A stretch of DNA of 64,000 bases from an uncultured Croceitalea sp. (GTDB lineage: Bacteria; Bacteroidota; Bacteroidia; Flavobacteriales; Flavobacteriaceae), in contig CANLXH010000005.1 of NCBI GenBank assembly GCA_947495075.1, positions 1-64,000 of the forward strand. The letters are read 5' to 3'. The notes under the pieces are model-generated. The model was not told where the DNA came from. It worked only from the letters and a program-made list of their open reading frames with translations, and made no database searches. The position numbers and the translations under genes were made by a program. This document shows positions 9,127 to 17,373 of this stretch, in pieces (the first letter of the stretch is position 1; every line of letters starts with the position of its first letter).

Positions 9127-11325
9127 CTAAATGTTAAGCCAGTATGTTAGCTTTAAATTTATAGATCTACTTCTGGGAGTAAAAGAATTAACAAAATAGT
9201 TGTCATTATAAACCAAGAATAAATCTGATAATGGAGCAAAGCGCCATTGTAATCTTGAATTTATTCCCAAGTTGTCACGTTGGTTACTGTATTGAACTAG
9301 TGTTGACCAAAACAAAGATTTATTAAAGGTAACATTAACTCTAGGGCTTATTAGCCAGATATCTGCTTGCGAAAAGGGTTGAGGCAATTCTATATGATCA
9401 TATTGTGCATTAAAACCAATATTAACTTTTGGAACAAATCTAAAAGTAAATCTTGTTTCTAAAGAGTATCTATTGCCATTAAAGAAGCCACCATAACTAG
9501 GTTCAATAGCATAGGAAAAGTTTTTTCGTCTGTCCGATTGATACTCTAATCCAATGTTTGCAAAATGATAGCCGGTTTCTGCAGGTAAAGGAATAGCGTT
9601 TTCTTTTCCAGTAGGTTCAAACTCGTTCGCGAGATACACAAAGCGTTTAGATACTTGAGCTCTTAACCTTTCTTGTGTTCTAAATTCTGCAGATGTTTCT
9701 AAAGAAACATTATAATCTGTATTTCTAAAGTCTAATCCTGGACGCCATGTTAATGTATTGAATAACTGTGCTTGGTATCTATTAACACTACCTTTCTCTG
9801 GCCAAATCCTACCTTCTAAGCTGTTAGTAAGCTTAAAAATATCTTTTCTTCTGATAAAGCCTAAATCGGAATTGAATTCTTCATCGATAGATACTGCATC
9901 AATAAAGGCTGAAAAATACCTTGTATTCTTACCAAGATTAGCACCAAAGGAGTAATTACCTTCACTATCGTTGGGTTGAAAAGATTTATGGGCATATACT
10001 TTTCCAATCCAACTATTATCTTTGGAAGCTAGGTTATAATCTATCCCAACCACTCTGTTATATTCTTCATCTTCAGGTAAAAAAGATGCAGCATTAATCG
10101 CTTGCCTATTTATGAAAAAGATACCTAGATTGGATCTGGAAAATACTTTTTGCTGCAAAGCAAACATCATATTATTGTTAGAAGCAATTTCATTTCCCTC
10201 ATCTTTTTCGGTTTGAATATTAAGAAAACCTAAACGAAGATTATTATTGACCTTGCCACTTAATCTTAAACCGCCGATAATTCTATTTTCTATGGTATTT
10301 CCGGATGTATCTCTTGCTATTCCTATTCTTCTTGAGAAAAATGGATTGGCATCTCTACCACCACCAAAGCTTCCGAACAAATCATTATTATCTACAAAAA
10401 ATTGCCTTCTTTCAGGTAAAGCAACTTCAAATCGGGTGAGGTTAGTAATGAAATTATCTACCTCTACAGTGGAAAAATCGGGATTTAATGTTAAGTCTAA
10501 GTTTAAACTATTACCAATAGAGATTTTAGCATCTCCACCAACTTTAAAATTGTTTAAACTTTCATTATTCTCAAAATCTTTGGAACTTATTCCATTTATA
10601 TAGGGGATAAGGGCGAGTGGCGTTCTGGATTTTCCAAGAGGTTTTTCAAAAACCATATCACCCATAAAAGCCAAGGTAAATATGCTCTGGTTTTGAGGTA
10701 TATGCATCCAAGTACTTGTCTCGTTGGATTGGGTGTCAAAACGATAACTATTAAAACGCCATTTTGTTTCTCCTTCATTAAACTTAAAAGAAGTGAGTGG
10801 TATAGCCCATTCGGTAGTGTAATATCCATCATACATTTTGGATTCTCCTCTCCATTTTACATCCCAACTTGTGGTGAAATTTCCATTATCACCTCCTCCG
10901 TTAGATATTAAAGCTTCTCTTCTTACCCCGTATGGATTAGAGCCAAATAAAAATGCATTTGTGCCGTCATTAAAAGTATCGAATAATAAACTTATGTTAT
11001 CATTGCCTCCTGCCCTAAAGTCGCGTCTTAAAGATGGAATAACGTAATTATTTCCTTCGGTTTTAACTTTTATACCCACATAGAGTGTAGCATTGTTATA
11101 CAGCATTTTTATATCTGTCTGTTGCTCTGCTAGTACAGAGTCTGTAGGGAAGTATTGGTGAAAATCGTTTGCACTTTCAGCACTGTTCCAGATATCTTCA
11201 TCTAAAATACCATCTATTTTGAGCTCTTGCGAGATTAGTTTAACAGTAAAAGTTTTCTGCTGATTTTGCGCACTTAAAGAAAAAAATAAAAGTGATAGTA
11301 GTAGCGAAGTGTAATACTTTGCCAT
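9127..11325 (-). CDS. DUF5916 outer-membrane protein with N-terminal CBM9-like domain
   Basis: About 732 residues from ATG 11325; signal peptide MAKYYTSLLLSLLFFSLSAQ. Residues ~25-220 (KIDGILDEDIWNSA, LYVGIKVK, WAIPLTSFKF) form a carbohydrate-binding family 9-like domain, and the remainder is DUF5916, a beta-rich region resembling an outer-membrane barrel ending LTYWLNI. A GTG at 11349 lies inside the promoter box 11349-11356, so I reject it as the start. Family members are common in marine Bacteroidota, sometimes linked with polysaccharide or peptide use; no SusCD or glycosidase gene is near, so the role here is open. Confidence 0.88.
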   Translation of the reverse strand: MAKYYTSLLLSLLFFSLSAQNQQKTFTVKLISQELKIDGILDEDIWNSAESANDFHQYFPTDSVLAEQQTDIKMLYNNATLYVGIKVKTEGNNYVIPSLRRDFRAGGNDNISLLFDTFNDGTNAFLFGSNPYGVRREALISNGGGDNGNFTTSWDVKWRGESKMYDGYYTTEWAIPLTSFKFNEGETKWRFNSYRFDTQSNETSTWMHIPQNQSIFTLAFMGDMVFEKPLGKSRTPLALIPYINGISSKDFENNESLNNFKVGGDAKISIGNSLNLDLTLNPDFSTVEVDNFITNLTRFEVALPERRQFFVDNNDLFGSFGGGRDANPFFSRRIGIARDTSGNTIENRIIGGLRLSGKVNNNLRLGFLNIQTEKDEGNEIASNNNMMFALQQKVFSRSNLGIFFINRQAINAASFLPEDEEYNRVVGIDYNLASKDNSWIGKVYAHKSFQPNDSEGNYSFGANLGKNTRYFSAFIDAVSIDEEFNSDLGFIRRKDIFKLTNSLEGRIWPEKGSVNRYQAQLFNTLTWRPGLDFRNTDYNVSLETSAEFRTQERLRAQVSKRFVYLANEFEPTGKENAIPLPAETGYHFANIGLEYQSDRRKNFSYAIEPSYGGFFNGNRYSLETRFTFRFVPKVNIGFNAQYDHIELPQPFSQADIWLISPRVNVTFNKSLFWSTLVQYSNQRDNLGINSRLQWRFAPLSDLFLVYNDNYFVNSFTPRSRSINLKLTYWLNI

Positions 11326-11348
11326 AGGCGTATGCTGAATTAGTCGCA

Positions 11349-11356
11349 CAAATTTA
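11349..11356 (-). promoter_or_regulatory. Candidate -7 promoter box for the DUF5916 gene
   Basis: Reverse strand reads TAAATTTG, matching TAnnTTTG, 23 bases upstream of the ATG at 11325. It lies between the DUF5916 start and the small ribbon-helix-helix gene, which is transcribed in the same direction. Confidence 0.5.
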
Positions 11357-11395
11357 ACTTAATGTCACGTTAAAAAAATGCCAAAAGATTTAGGG

Positions 11396-11563
11396 TTAAT
11401 CTTCACTCTTCTTTTTAGGTTCTCGCTTAGCTTCTTTAAGGCTTTTCATTAGCATCCATTCTATTTGACCATTAGTACTGCGAAATTCATCTGAAGCCCA
11501 TTTTTCAATTGCCTTTAACATTTCCTCATTTAATCGCAAAGCGAAAGCTTTTTTCTTACTCAT
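11396..11563 (-). CDS. Small Arc-like ribbon-helix-helix protein (55 aa)
   Basis: 55 codons, ATG at 11563, TAA at 11396-11398. The product begins MSKKKAFALRLNEEMLKAIE and continues WASDEFRSTNGQIEWMLMKS, then a Lys-rich tail KREPKKKSED. The pattern F-x-L-R-L followed by two helices with a conserved G-Q-I-E is that of Arc/CopG-family DNA-binding proteins. Its start overlaps the end of the alpha/beta hydrolase gene by 8 bases, so it is the last gene of the SPFH gene group. Likely a DNA-binding dimer of unknown target; no toxin gene sits next to it, so an antitoxin role is not supported. Confidence 0.8.
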   Translation of the reverse strand: MSKKKAFALRLNEEMLKAIEKWASDEFRSTNGQIEWMLMKSLKEAKREPKKKSED

Positions 11564-12509
11564 GTGTTAGGATGAAATTTCTAATAGTTTCCACTAATTC
11601 CTTAGAAAGTGGATAGTCTGGAGTGGTATAGGATTTAAGGTTTTCCTCTTGGCTTTGGACCGTTTTTAAAACATGGTTCATATTTTTAATTAATACCATT
11701 TGAGCAGGACTACTAAAATCAGTTTCAGTGGCAGCGCAAGCATTAATTAAAATGGAAGCATCATTTTTGGATACTTGTGAATCTTTTTCCCCTTGTACGA
11801 TTAATATAGGTTTTTTTACCTTTTTAATCTCTTCTGCTGGGTTTAATAACATCCAACTTTTTAAGAATTTTTGATTTTGTGGTGCAAAAAGCTGAACTAG
11901 AAATGGATTTAAGGATAAAATTGTGTCGGTTTCCTTTAGTTCTATAATATGCTTTTTTGCAACTTCACCTATTTCAATATTCTGTTTAGAGATTTGTGCT
12001 ATTAATGTTTTGTCTATGGATTCTCCTGGACCTGCTAGAGAAATATATGATTTTATATTCTTATCGCTAGCTAACATGCCTATTAATGAACCTTGACTAT
12101 GGCCAACAAGATGAATGGATTTAAAACGTTTGTCATCTTTAAAGTTTTCAATAGTAATGGAAACATCACTAACGAAATCATGTATTGAAATGTTTTTAAA
12201 ATATGGACTATTCTTTAGATTGGAAGTCCGCTTATCGTAACGATAAAATGCAATGTTTTTTTTGTTTAAACTGTCGGCTAATTGGGCGATATAGTTAGCT
12301 TTTACCATGGGCTCTTGATTTCCATTTCTGTCTACATTTCCAGAGCCATGTATAAAAATTACAAGAGGTAGTTTTTTACCTATGTCAGGGTAAGTTAACG
12401 TACCGGGTAGTGAAATCTCCCCATTTTTTAGATTATTTTCTTCGGTAATAATTTCTTGACCAAAGCCTAAAAATGGAAGTAATACAAAAATTAAAAATAG
12501 CTTTTTCAT
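11556..12509 (-). CDS. Alpha/beta hydrolase, exported
   Basis: 317 residues with signal peptide (ends FLGFGQ). Oxyanion-hole region IFIHGSGNVDRNG (~50-62), nucleophile elbow GHSQGS, an acid candidate in QGEKDSQV and a C-terminal His in NMNHVL complete a Ser-Asp-His triad. This resembles the acyl-peptide-hydrolase/BAAT-like esterases of Bacteroidota. Substrate unknown. It overlaps the downstream RHH gene by 8 bases; upstream a decayed DUF4177-like reading frame ends inside its first codons. Confidence 0.87.
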   Translation of the reverse strand: MKKLFLIFVLLPFLGFGQEIITEENNLKNGEISLPGTLTYPDIGKKLPLVIFIHGSGNVDRNGNQEPMVKANYIAQLADSLNKKNIAFYRYDKRTSNLKNSPYFKNISIHDFVSDVSITIENFKDDKRFKSIHLVGHSQGSLIGMLASDKNIKSYISLAGPGESIDKTLIAQISKQNIEIGEVAKKHIIELKETDTILSLNPFLVQLFAPQNQKFLKSWMLLNPAEEIKKVKKPILIVQGEKDSQVSKNDASILINACAATETDFSSPAQMVLIKNMNHVLKTVQSQEENLKSYTTPDYPLSKELVETIRNFILTHE

Positions 12510-12670
12510 CTGTTTTTATCCCTTTCAAATACTATTCTTGCCGAATTTTCAGCAATATGCTTTACTAGCCAACCTTGTTTTACAAATTCATTTAAAGTAT
12601 CTTCTAGGTGTTTATTATTATTGGTTAACCCATTTATAATTAACTGCTTTATATTCTTTAGCCTTTAAAA
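12506..12670 (-). pseudogene. Frameshifted DUF4177-like small protein remnant
   Basis: Two reading frames on the reverse strand together give a plausible ~55-residue DUF4177-like protein. The first, just after the preceding gene's end, encodes AKEYKAVNYKWVNQ then stops in an AAT-rich run near 12610-12620. The next frame continues NNNKHLEDTLNEFVKQGWLV and then KHIAENSARIVFERDKNR to a TGA at 12506-12508. The LE-LN-KQGW-FERDKNR layout is the DUF4177 pattern. One extra base (or two lost) in the AAT run explains the break, and no ATG, GTG or TTG start exists in either piece. Programmed frameshifting or a sequencing error is an alternative. Confidence 0.6.
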
Positions 12671-13155
12671 TATCTTTTAATAACTAATTGCGCATCTTCT
12701 GGTTTTTGAGTGCCAAGCAATATTTTTTTACCTGATTTTAGTTTTAATTGTATACCCATATTTCCTCTTACATTTAAAGCTCCTTCTCCGCCAAAATGTA
12801 ATTTATATCCCCAGCCACCATATTCAGATAACGGATTGTATTTGCGAACTTCACAGATTTCTAGGTCTTCCCAGATAATAGTTTTTATTTTTTTATGAAA
12901 TGGGATAAACTTATAGTGAATACCTCTCTCATCTATAATCGTTTTTAATCTAAATAAGTATATGAGACCAATGCTTAATAGTAATAAAACAATTACTAAT
13001 GCTTGTCCAGAATAATCGTTAGCACTCACTTTGTCTACATTTTTCCCCACTACATACCATTGATATAAAAAATAGAATAATAGCCCCAGCAGACTTAAAT
13101 TTATAGCTTGCATCCACCATTGGTTAAACCACTGTTTTTCTTCAAAAACTCGCAT
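12658..13155 (-). CDS. Two-helix membrane protein with PH-like C-terminal domain
   Basis: 165 residues. Two transmembrane helices (~17-36 and ~50-70) are followed by a cytosolic beta domain with TIIDERGIHYKF, TIIWEDLEICEVRKYNP and GIQLKLKSGKKILLGTQ, a layout of bacterial PH-like domains (similar to DUF6141-type proteins). It begins 3 bases after the SPFH gene, so the two are probably cotranslated and may form a membrane complex. No catalytic residue is seen; function unknown. Confidence 0.7.
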   Translation of the reverse strand: MRVFEEKQWFNQWWMQAINLSLLGLLFYFLYQWYVVGKNVDKVSANDYSGQALVIVLLLLSIGLIYLFRLKTIIDERGIHYKFIPFHKKIKTIIWEDLEICEVRKYNPLSEYGGWGYKLHFGGEGALNVRGNMGIQLKLKSGKKILLGTQKPEDAQLVIKRYFKG

Positions 13156-13158
13156 AAT

Positions 13159-14019
13159 TTAATGATTTAAAGTGCCTGTATTTACAATAGGTGAAGCATC
13201 TTTATCTGAGCATAGCACTACCATAAGATTGCTAACCATAGCAGCTTTGCGTTCTTCATCTAAATCTACAATGTTTTTCTCGTTTAGTTCTTCTAAAGCC
13301 ATTTCTACCATGCTAACTGCTCCTTCAACAATTTTGTGTCTAGCGGCTACTATTGCAGTAGCTTGCTGCCTTTTTAGCATTGCATTAGCAATTTCTTGTG
13401 CATAGGCGAGATAACCTATACGGGCTTCAAGAACTTCAATGCCAGCCATGGATAATCTTTCTTGAACTTCTTTTTCTAAGGCTTCACTAACTTCATTTAC
13501 GCTGGAACGCAATGTAATGTCTTCTTCAATACCTTCATCTGCAAAATTATCGTAAGGATACATACTTGCTAGTTTACGAACAGCCGCGTCTGTTTGTACG
13601 CGAACAAAATTTTTATAATCGTCTACTTCAAAAGCAGCCTTATAAGTATTTGTTACACGCCATACAAGAATAGTACTAATCATTACTGGATTACCAAGTT
13701 TATCATTCACTTTTAACCGTTCACTGTCAAAGTTGCTAGCTCTAAGAGAAATTTTCTTTTTAGAGAATAATGGATTTACCCAATAAAGGCCGTTCTTTTT
13801 TATAGTACCTACATATTTTCCAAAAAGTAATAAAACTCTGGAACTATTAGGATTTACTAAAACCAATCCAAAAGCAAGAATAAATCCTACAAAAGCCATA
13901 ATGCCAAACCAAGCTGACCCAGTAGAAATAATAGCAGCTATTCCTCCAAAGAATAGTAAAATAAAAATAAACAACATGAAGTAACCATTTAATGGGGCTA
14001 CAATTTTTTCGTTCGTCAT
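13159..14019 (-). CDS. SPFH/Band 7 domain membrane protein
   Basis: 286 residues. Two N-terminal hydrophobic segments (~10-34, ~36-54) are followed by an SPFH/prohibitin domain (VLLLFGKYVGTIKKNGLYWV, then VSTILVWRV-like strand and VQTDAAVRKLASMYPYD) and an amphipathic helix (YAQEIANAMLKRQQATAIVA). Stomatin-like proteins of this type form membrane rings or scaffolds. It heads a group with a PH-like membrane protein, a decayed DUF4177 frame, an alpha/beta hydrolase and an RHH protein. Divergent from the S1/P1 nuclease with a ~150-base AT-rich spacer that must hold both promoters. Confidence 0.9.
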   Translation of the reverse strand: MTNEKIVAPLNGYFMLFIFILLFFGGIAAIISTGSAWFGIMAFVGFILAFGLVLVNPNSSRVLLLFGKYVGTIKKNGLYWVNPLFSKKKISLRASNFDSERLKVNDKLGNPVMISTILVWRVTNTYKAAFEVDDYKNFVRVQTDAAVRKLASMYPYDNFADEGIEEDITLRSSVNEVSEALEKEVQERLSMAGIEVLEARIGYLAYAQEIANAMLKRQQATAIVAARHKIVEGAVSMVEMALEELNEKNIVDLDEERKAAMVSNLMVVLCSDKDASPIVNTGTLNH

Positions 14020-14150
14020 AATTGAAAAGTTTAATATGATATTAAAATGATATCGTAAATATATAATATTAAATTATAATATGCAAATTCAAGGCTATTA
14101 GAAATAATACAAAGTAATTTTTAGTTAACATTCACTTCGTTTATTAGCAT

Positions 14151-14158
14151 TATTTTTG
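14151..14158 (+). promoter_or_regulatory. Candidate -7 promoter box for the S1/P1 nuclease gene
   Basis: TATTTTTG fits TAnnTTTG exactly and ends 15 bases before the ATG at 14174. Because a TTG at 14156 lies within this box, the ATG is the preferred start. The spacer 14020-14150 also has AT-rich short repeats (ATGATAT-like) of unknown meaning. Confidence 0.5.
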
Positions 14159-14173
14159 GCGAAAATCTATTTT

Positions 14174-14944
14174 ATGCGCAGTTTATTGGTCCTTTTGTTT
14201 TTGATTCCAACGTTATCTTTTGCTAACATATGGGGAAGAACAGGGCACCGTGTAACAGGCCATATCGCAGAGAAGCACCTTTCAAAAAAAGCGAAGAAAG
14301 CTATTTATGAATTGTTAGACGGTAATAGTCTAGCATTTGCGTCTACCTATGCAGATGAGATAAAGTCTGATCGAAGCTTCTCTAATTATACACCTTGGCA
14401 TTATGTGAATTATCCATTAACCAAAAAATACCACGAATCTAAAAAAAGCGAGTATGGAAACCTTGTAACTGCTATAGATGATTGCATTAGTATTTTAAAA
14501 GATAAAAATAGTAGTAAAGAGGATAAAGTATTCTATCTAAAACTATTAATACATTTTGTAGGAGATTTGCATCAACCTATGCATGCTGGTAGAGCAGCTG
14601 ATAGGGGAGGAAATGATATACAAGTGCAATGGTTTGGACAAGGTTCTAACCTACATGCCGTATGGGACACTAAGATGTTAGAATCTTATGGGATGAGTTA
14701 CTATGAGTTGGGTGATGAGTTAGATAGATCTACAACAAAAAAAGAACGTAAAACTATTGTAAAAGGAACTGTAGTCGATTGGTTAGAAGAATCTCATGAT
14801 TATGCAAATGAGCTGTATAGCTCGGTAGGTGTTGGTGAGAAATTGGGCTATTCCTACTCTTACAAGTATAACCCTATACTGTTTGAAAGGCTAAAGAAAG
14901 GTGGATTTCGTTTGGCAAAAATTTTGAACGAAGTTTTTATCTAG
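14174..14944 (+). CDS. S1/P1-type zinc nuclease, exported
   Basis: About 256 residues. Signal peptide MRSLLVLLFLIPTLSFAN, and cleavage would expose a Trp near the mature N-terminus (WGRTGHRVTG), which is needed because its amino group binds zinc in this family. Further zinc-site motifs: GHRVTGHIAE, YADEI, TPWHYVN, IHFVGDLHQPMHAG and NLHAVWDTKM. S1/P1 nucleases cleave single-stranded DNA/RNA and release 3' phosphate from 3' mononucleotides; a periplasmic or secreted role in nucleic acid scavenging is likely. All expected ligands appear present, so the enzyme is probably active. Confidence 0.93.
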   Translation: MRSLLVLLFLIPTLSFANIWGRTGHRVTGHIAEKHLSKKAKKAIYELLDGNSLAFASTYADEIKSDRSFSNYTPWHYVNYPLTKKYHESKKSEYGNLVTAIDDCISILKDKNSSKEDKVFYLKLLIHFVGDLHQPMHAGRAADRGGNDIQVQWFGQGSNLHAVWDTKMLESYGMSYYELGDELDRSTTKKERKTIVKGTVVDWLEESHDYANELYSSVGVGEKLGYSYSYKYNPILFERLKKGGFRLAKILNEVFI

Positions 14945-14950
14945 AACAGG

Positions 14951-15229
14951 TTAACGTTTAGAGACCTTATTTCCTGAGATATTCCTTTGACGCGAACATT
15001 TAAAACGATTTACATCATCTGTCCGCAATTTGGCATGTTTAGTGCTTCTACCCTGAACACGTTTACGCCACATTCTAAATCTACTAGGTTTCATTTCGGA
15101 CCGCATGATTTCAATAGTTTCTTGCTCAGAGATTCCAAATTGATAGGTAATAGCATCAAATGGAGTGCGATCTTCCCAGGCCATCTCTATAATGCGGTCT
15201 AGTTCTCTCTCTGTAAATTCTTTTTTCAT
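14951..15229 (-). CDS. TIGR03643 family small basic protein
   Basis: 92 residues; EFTERELDRIIEMAWEDRTP, FDAITYQFGISEQETIEIMR and MKPSRFRMWRKRVQGR identify the TIGR03643 family, common in Bacteroidota and marine Proteobacteria. The middle part looks like a helix-turn-helix and the tail is strongly basic, so nucleic acid binding is plausible but unproven. It ends 6 bases from the convergent nuclease gene and lies just downstream of the AlkB-like gene in the same direction. Confidence 0.88.
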   Translation of the reverse strand: MKKEFTERELDRIIEMAWEDRTPFDAITYQFGISEQETIEIMRSEMKPSRFRMWRKRVQGRSTKHAKLRTDDVNRFKCSRQRNISGNKVSKR

Positions 15230-15248
15230 AGCATTACAAAGCTACAAA

Positions 15249-15848
15249 TTAATAGACCACTCTAAAAGTTAGGTTTATACGTTCTTTAATTTGCTTGCTT
15301 GTTTTAGCGATTTGGTGTTGCCAAAAATGTTGAGTTTCGCCTTTCATGAGTAAAAGACTTCCGTTTTCTAATAAAATCTTTTGTTTTAAACTCTTATCAT
15401 TTTTATGTCTTAAATGAAAAATACGTGCTTGTCCTAAACTTAATGAAGCTATTACTGGATTACGCCCAAGCTCGGCTTCATCATCTGCATGCCAACCGTT
15501 GCTGTCTTTCCCATCTCTATACAGGTTAAGGAGACAGGTAGTAAACTTCACTTTGGCTACTGCTTCTATCGCTTTTTTCAATTCTTGTAGCTCTGTAGTA
15601 AAGGGCTTAGGATTCATGGTAATATTGGAGTAGGAGTAAGATTTGCCATTATTGCCAAATAATGCAGTTAGCCTTGGTTGCGGGTAGGTTTTTCCAAAAA
15701 CCTTAATATTATCTTGTTGCCAGGGAATTTTTTTCTTTAAATTATCGTAATAGTCATTTGCTTGGGTGCTTTCAATAAAGTTTGGATAGTAACGTATATC
15801 CGAATCAGGTAAGTCAAATTTAATTTCTTCATTAAATAGTTGTTCCAT
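15249..15848 (-). CDS. AlkB-like 2-oxoglutarate/Fe(II) dioxygenase
   Basis: 199 residues. The iron site is visible: WHADDE (HxD) and QHFWQH (distal His), with the 2-oxoglutarate Arg in RINLTFR near the C-terminus; the substrate region has PRLTALFG and NSNLYRDG-like features (CLLNLYRDGKDSNGWHAD). Resembles ALKBH2/3-type single-domain bacterial AlkB homologues that remove alkyl lesions from nucleic acids. Its start codon overlaps the last base of the AraC regulator, so it may be cotranscribed with that gene; a methylation-responsive control is not shown, as the regulator is cupin-type rather than Ada-like. Confidence 0.9.
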   Translation of the reverse strand: MEQLFNEEIKFDLPDSDIRYYPNFIESTQANDYYDNLKKKIPWQQDNIKVFGKTYPQPRLTALFGNNGKSYSYSNITMNPKPFTTELQELKKAIEAVAKVKFTTCLLNLYRDGKDSNGWHADDEAELGRNPVIASLSLGQARIFHLRHKNDKSLKQKILLENGSLLLMKGETQHFWQHQIAKTSKQIKERINLTFRVVY

Positions 15849-16726
15849 TATTGCAGAACGGTTTTTAGTTGATTTCGATATTCAGAAGGGTTTTGACCAG
15901 TAAATGCTTTAAAGGATTTATTGAAATGTGAAAAATTATTGAACCCGCTTTCAAAACAAACCTCGGTAATACTAATGGGTTGCTCGGCTAATAATTTTGA
16001 TGCATGTACTAAACGATATTCGTTTACAAATTGTACGAATGTTTTATTTGTTATTTTTTTAAAGTATCTACAAAAAGAAGGTATAGTCATACTTACTAAA
16101 TTAGAAATCTCTTTTAAAGAGATATCTTCCTTAAAATTGATTTTAACATAGTTGAATACCACATTAATCCGGTCATTATCCTTAACCTCAGTTTCCATAG
16201 AAAAGCCTTCGGCATTTAAAACTTGAAATTCATCTGATGAGCCGAGCTCGTTCAATATATTTAATATGGATAATAATCGCTGAAAATCTGGTTGGTATTC
16301 TAAAATTTCCATTTTCTCACCTATCCTTCTTTTTGTCTTTCCATAAAAAGCGATTCCACTTTTGGAAATATTTAAAAGTGCCTGAATTTTTTTCATTTCA
16401 GGAATATCAAAAAAATTATTTCCTAAAAAATCAACTTTCATTTGAACTACGGTTTCACTTTTATTACCCGTGAGCTTATCAGTAAAACCGCAATGTGGGA
16501 GGTTAGACCCTACTAGAATTAAATCTCCATCCCTAAAATATGAAATATGGCTGCCTATTTGCCTTTTACCTGAGCCCCCATTGATATATACTAATTCTAA
16601 TTCTGGGTGAAAATGCCATCCGGCATTGGCATTCATTTTATTCTCATCAAATCTTTGGTAAGTAAAGGACTTACCAAAATCTGGCGCAATAGCTTCAAAA
16701 GTAGGTTTATGATTCATTAGGTTCAT
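15848..16726 (-). CDS. AraC-family regulator with cupin sensor domain
   Basis: 292 residues: N-terminal cupin (~20-110, NAGWHFHPELELVYINGGSG, GDLILVGSNLPHCG) and C-terminal double helix-turn-helix AraC domain (~195-288, ISLKEISNLVSMTIPSFCRY; FNNFSHFNKSFKAFTGQNPSEYR). Such regulators usually sense sugars or related metabolites via the cupin. The AlkB-like gene begins at its last base. Two nearby ATGs (16726 and 16717) are possible starts. Confidence 0.9.
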   Translation of the reverse strand: MNLMNHKPTFEAIAPDFGKSFTYQRFDENKMNANAGWHFHPELELVYINGGSGKRQIGSHISYFRDGDLILVGSNLPHCGFTDKLTGNKSETVVQMKVDFLGNNFFDIPEMKKIQALLNISKSGIAFYGKTKRRIGEKMEILEYQPDFQRLLSILNILNELGSSDEFQVLNAEGFSMETEVKDNDRINVVFNYVKINFKEDISLKEISNLVSMTIPSFCRYFKKITNKTFVQFVNEYRLVHASKLLAEQPISITEVCFESGFNNFSHFNKSFKAFTGQNPSEYRNQLKTVLQ

Positions 16727-16892
16727 TTTTCAATCTTACAGTAAAATTAGTATTGTCATAAGAATTGAATCTATACAAAATTAACCATAATATGTGTAAA
16801 ATTACCCTTATTGGATAAAAATGGGACTATGTATGTTAAAATTAAACATAAACTGGAAAATTCTGTGGTAGTATGGCGACTCCAAGTGGCCT

Positions 16893-16900
16893 TAAATTTG
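16893..16900 (+). promoter_or_regulatory. Candidate -7 promoter box for the 126-residue exported protein
   Basis: TAAATTTG matches TAnnTTTG, 38 bases upstream of the ATG at 16939. No good -33 box at normal spacing, so moderate support only. Confidence 0.4.
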
Positions 16901-16938
16901 CCATGTAAATTAATTACAAATCTTAAAAAACACATGTT

Positions 16939-17319
16939 ATGAAGAAAATCTTAAAAAATTCGGTAGCAGCAGCCATATTATTAAGTTCAACTATAAGTAT
17001 GGCTAACGGACCAGCAAAAGTGATTAGTAAGAAAGGAATTGCAAAGAACGAAGTTGAAAAAAATATCATCTCTTTGGACTCTGACCCAACTTTTAAAAGA
17101 AAAGGAGACAGGGTACTTGTGAATTTTTTAAACTTGACTGAAGGAAAAGTGGTTCTTAAAGTGATAGATAGCGAGGGAAGAATAATCTTTAAAGAGAATA
17201 TTGAAGGAGCTCTTATTGTTGAAAAAGCTTTTGATTTCAGCAAGGCTTATAGTAATGAGTATACTGTTATCGTTGTTGATAAATTAGGGACCTACAAAGA
17301 AAGAATTCAAATAAGGTAA
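16939..17319 (+). CDS. Small exported protein, beta-rich, function unknown
   Basis: 126 residues with signal peptide (~1-22, ends SMANG). The C-terminal ~75 residues (VLVNFLNLTEGKVVLKVIDS, GRIIFKENIEG, YTVIVVDKLGTYKERIQI) look like a single beta-sandwich of the kind seen in secreted flavobacterial proteins and in T9SS-type tail domains, but the conserved PxGxY motif of Por_Secre_tail is not present. It stands alone, with its own promoter box and a strong terminator directly downstream. Function unknown. Confidence 0.7.
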   Translation: MKKILKNSVAAAILLSSTISMANGPAKVISKKGIAKNEVEKNIISLDSDPTFKRKGDRVLVNFLNLTEGKVVLKVIDSEGRIIFKENIEGALIVEKAFDFSKAYSNEYTVIVVDKLGTYKERIQIR

Positions 17320-17340
17320 AGTTTAGTTTTTAGTTAATTT

Positions 17341-17373
17341 AAAAAGCCTCAAATTACAGTTGAGGCTTTTTTT
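17341..17373. terminator. Bidirectional intrinsic terminator
   Basis: Stem AAAAAGCCTCAA / TTGAGGCTTTTT with a short loop, T-run on the right and A-run on the left. It lies between the ends of two convergent genes (stop 17319 and stop 17372), so it can end transcription from both sides. Confidence 0.85.

Noticed and set aside
14020-14150. AT-rich repeats between SPFH and S1/P1 genes as an operator
   Set aside because: Short ATGATAT-like matches are expected by chance in such AT-rich sequence; no convincing palindrome.
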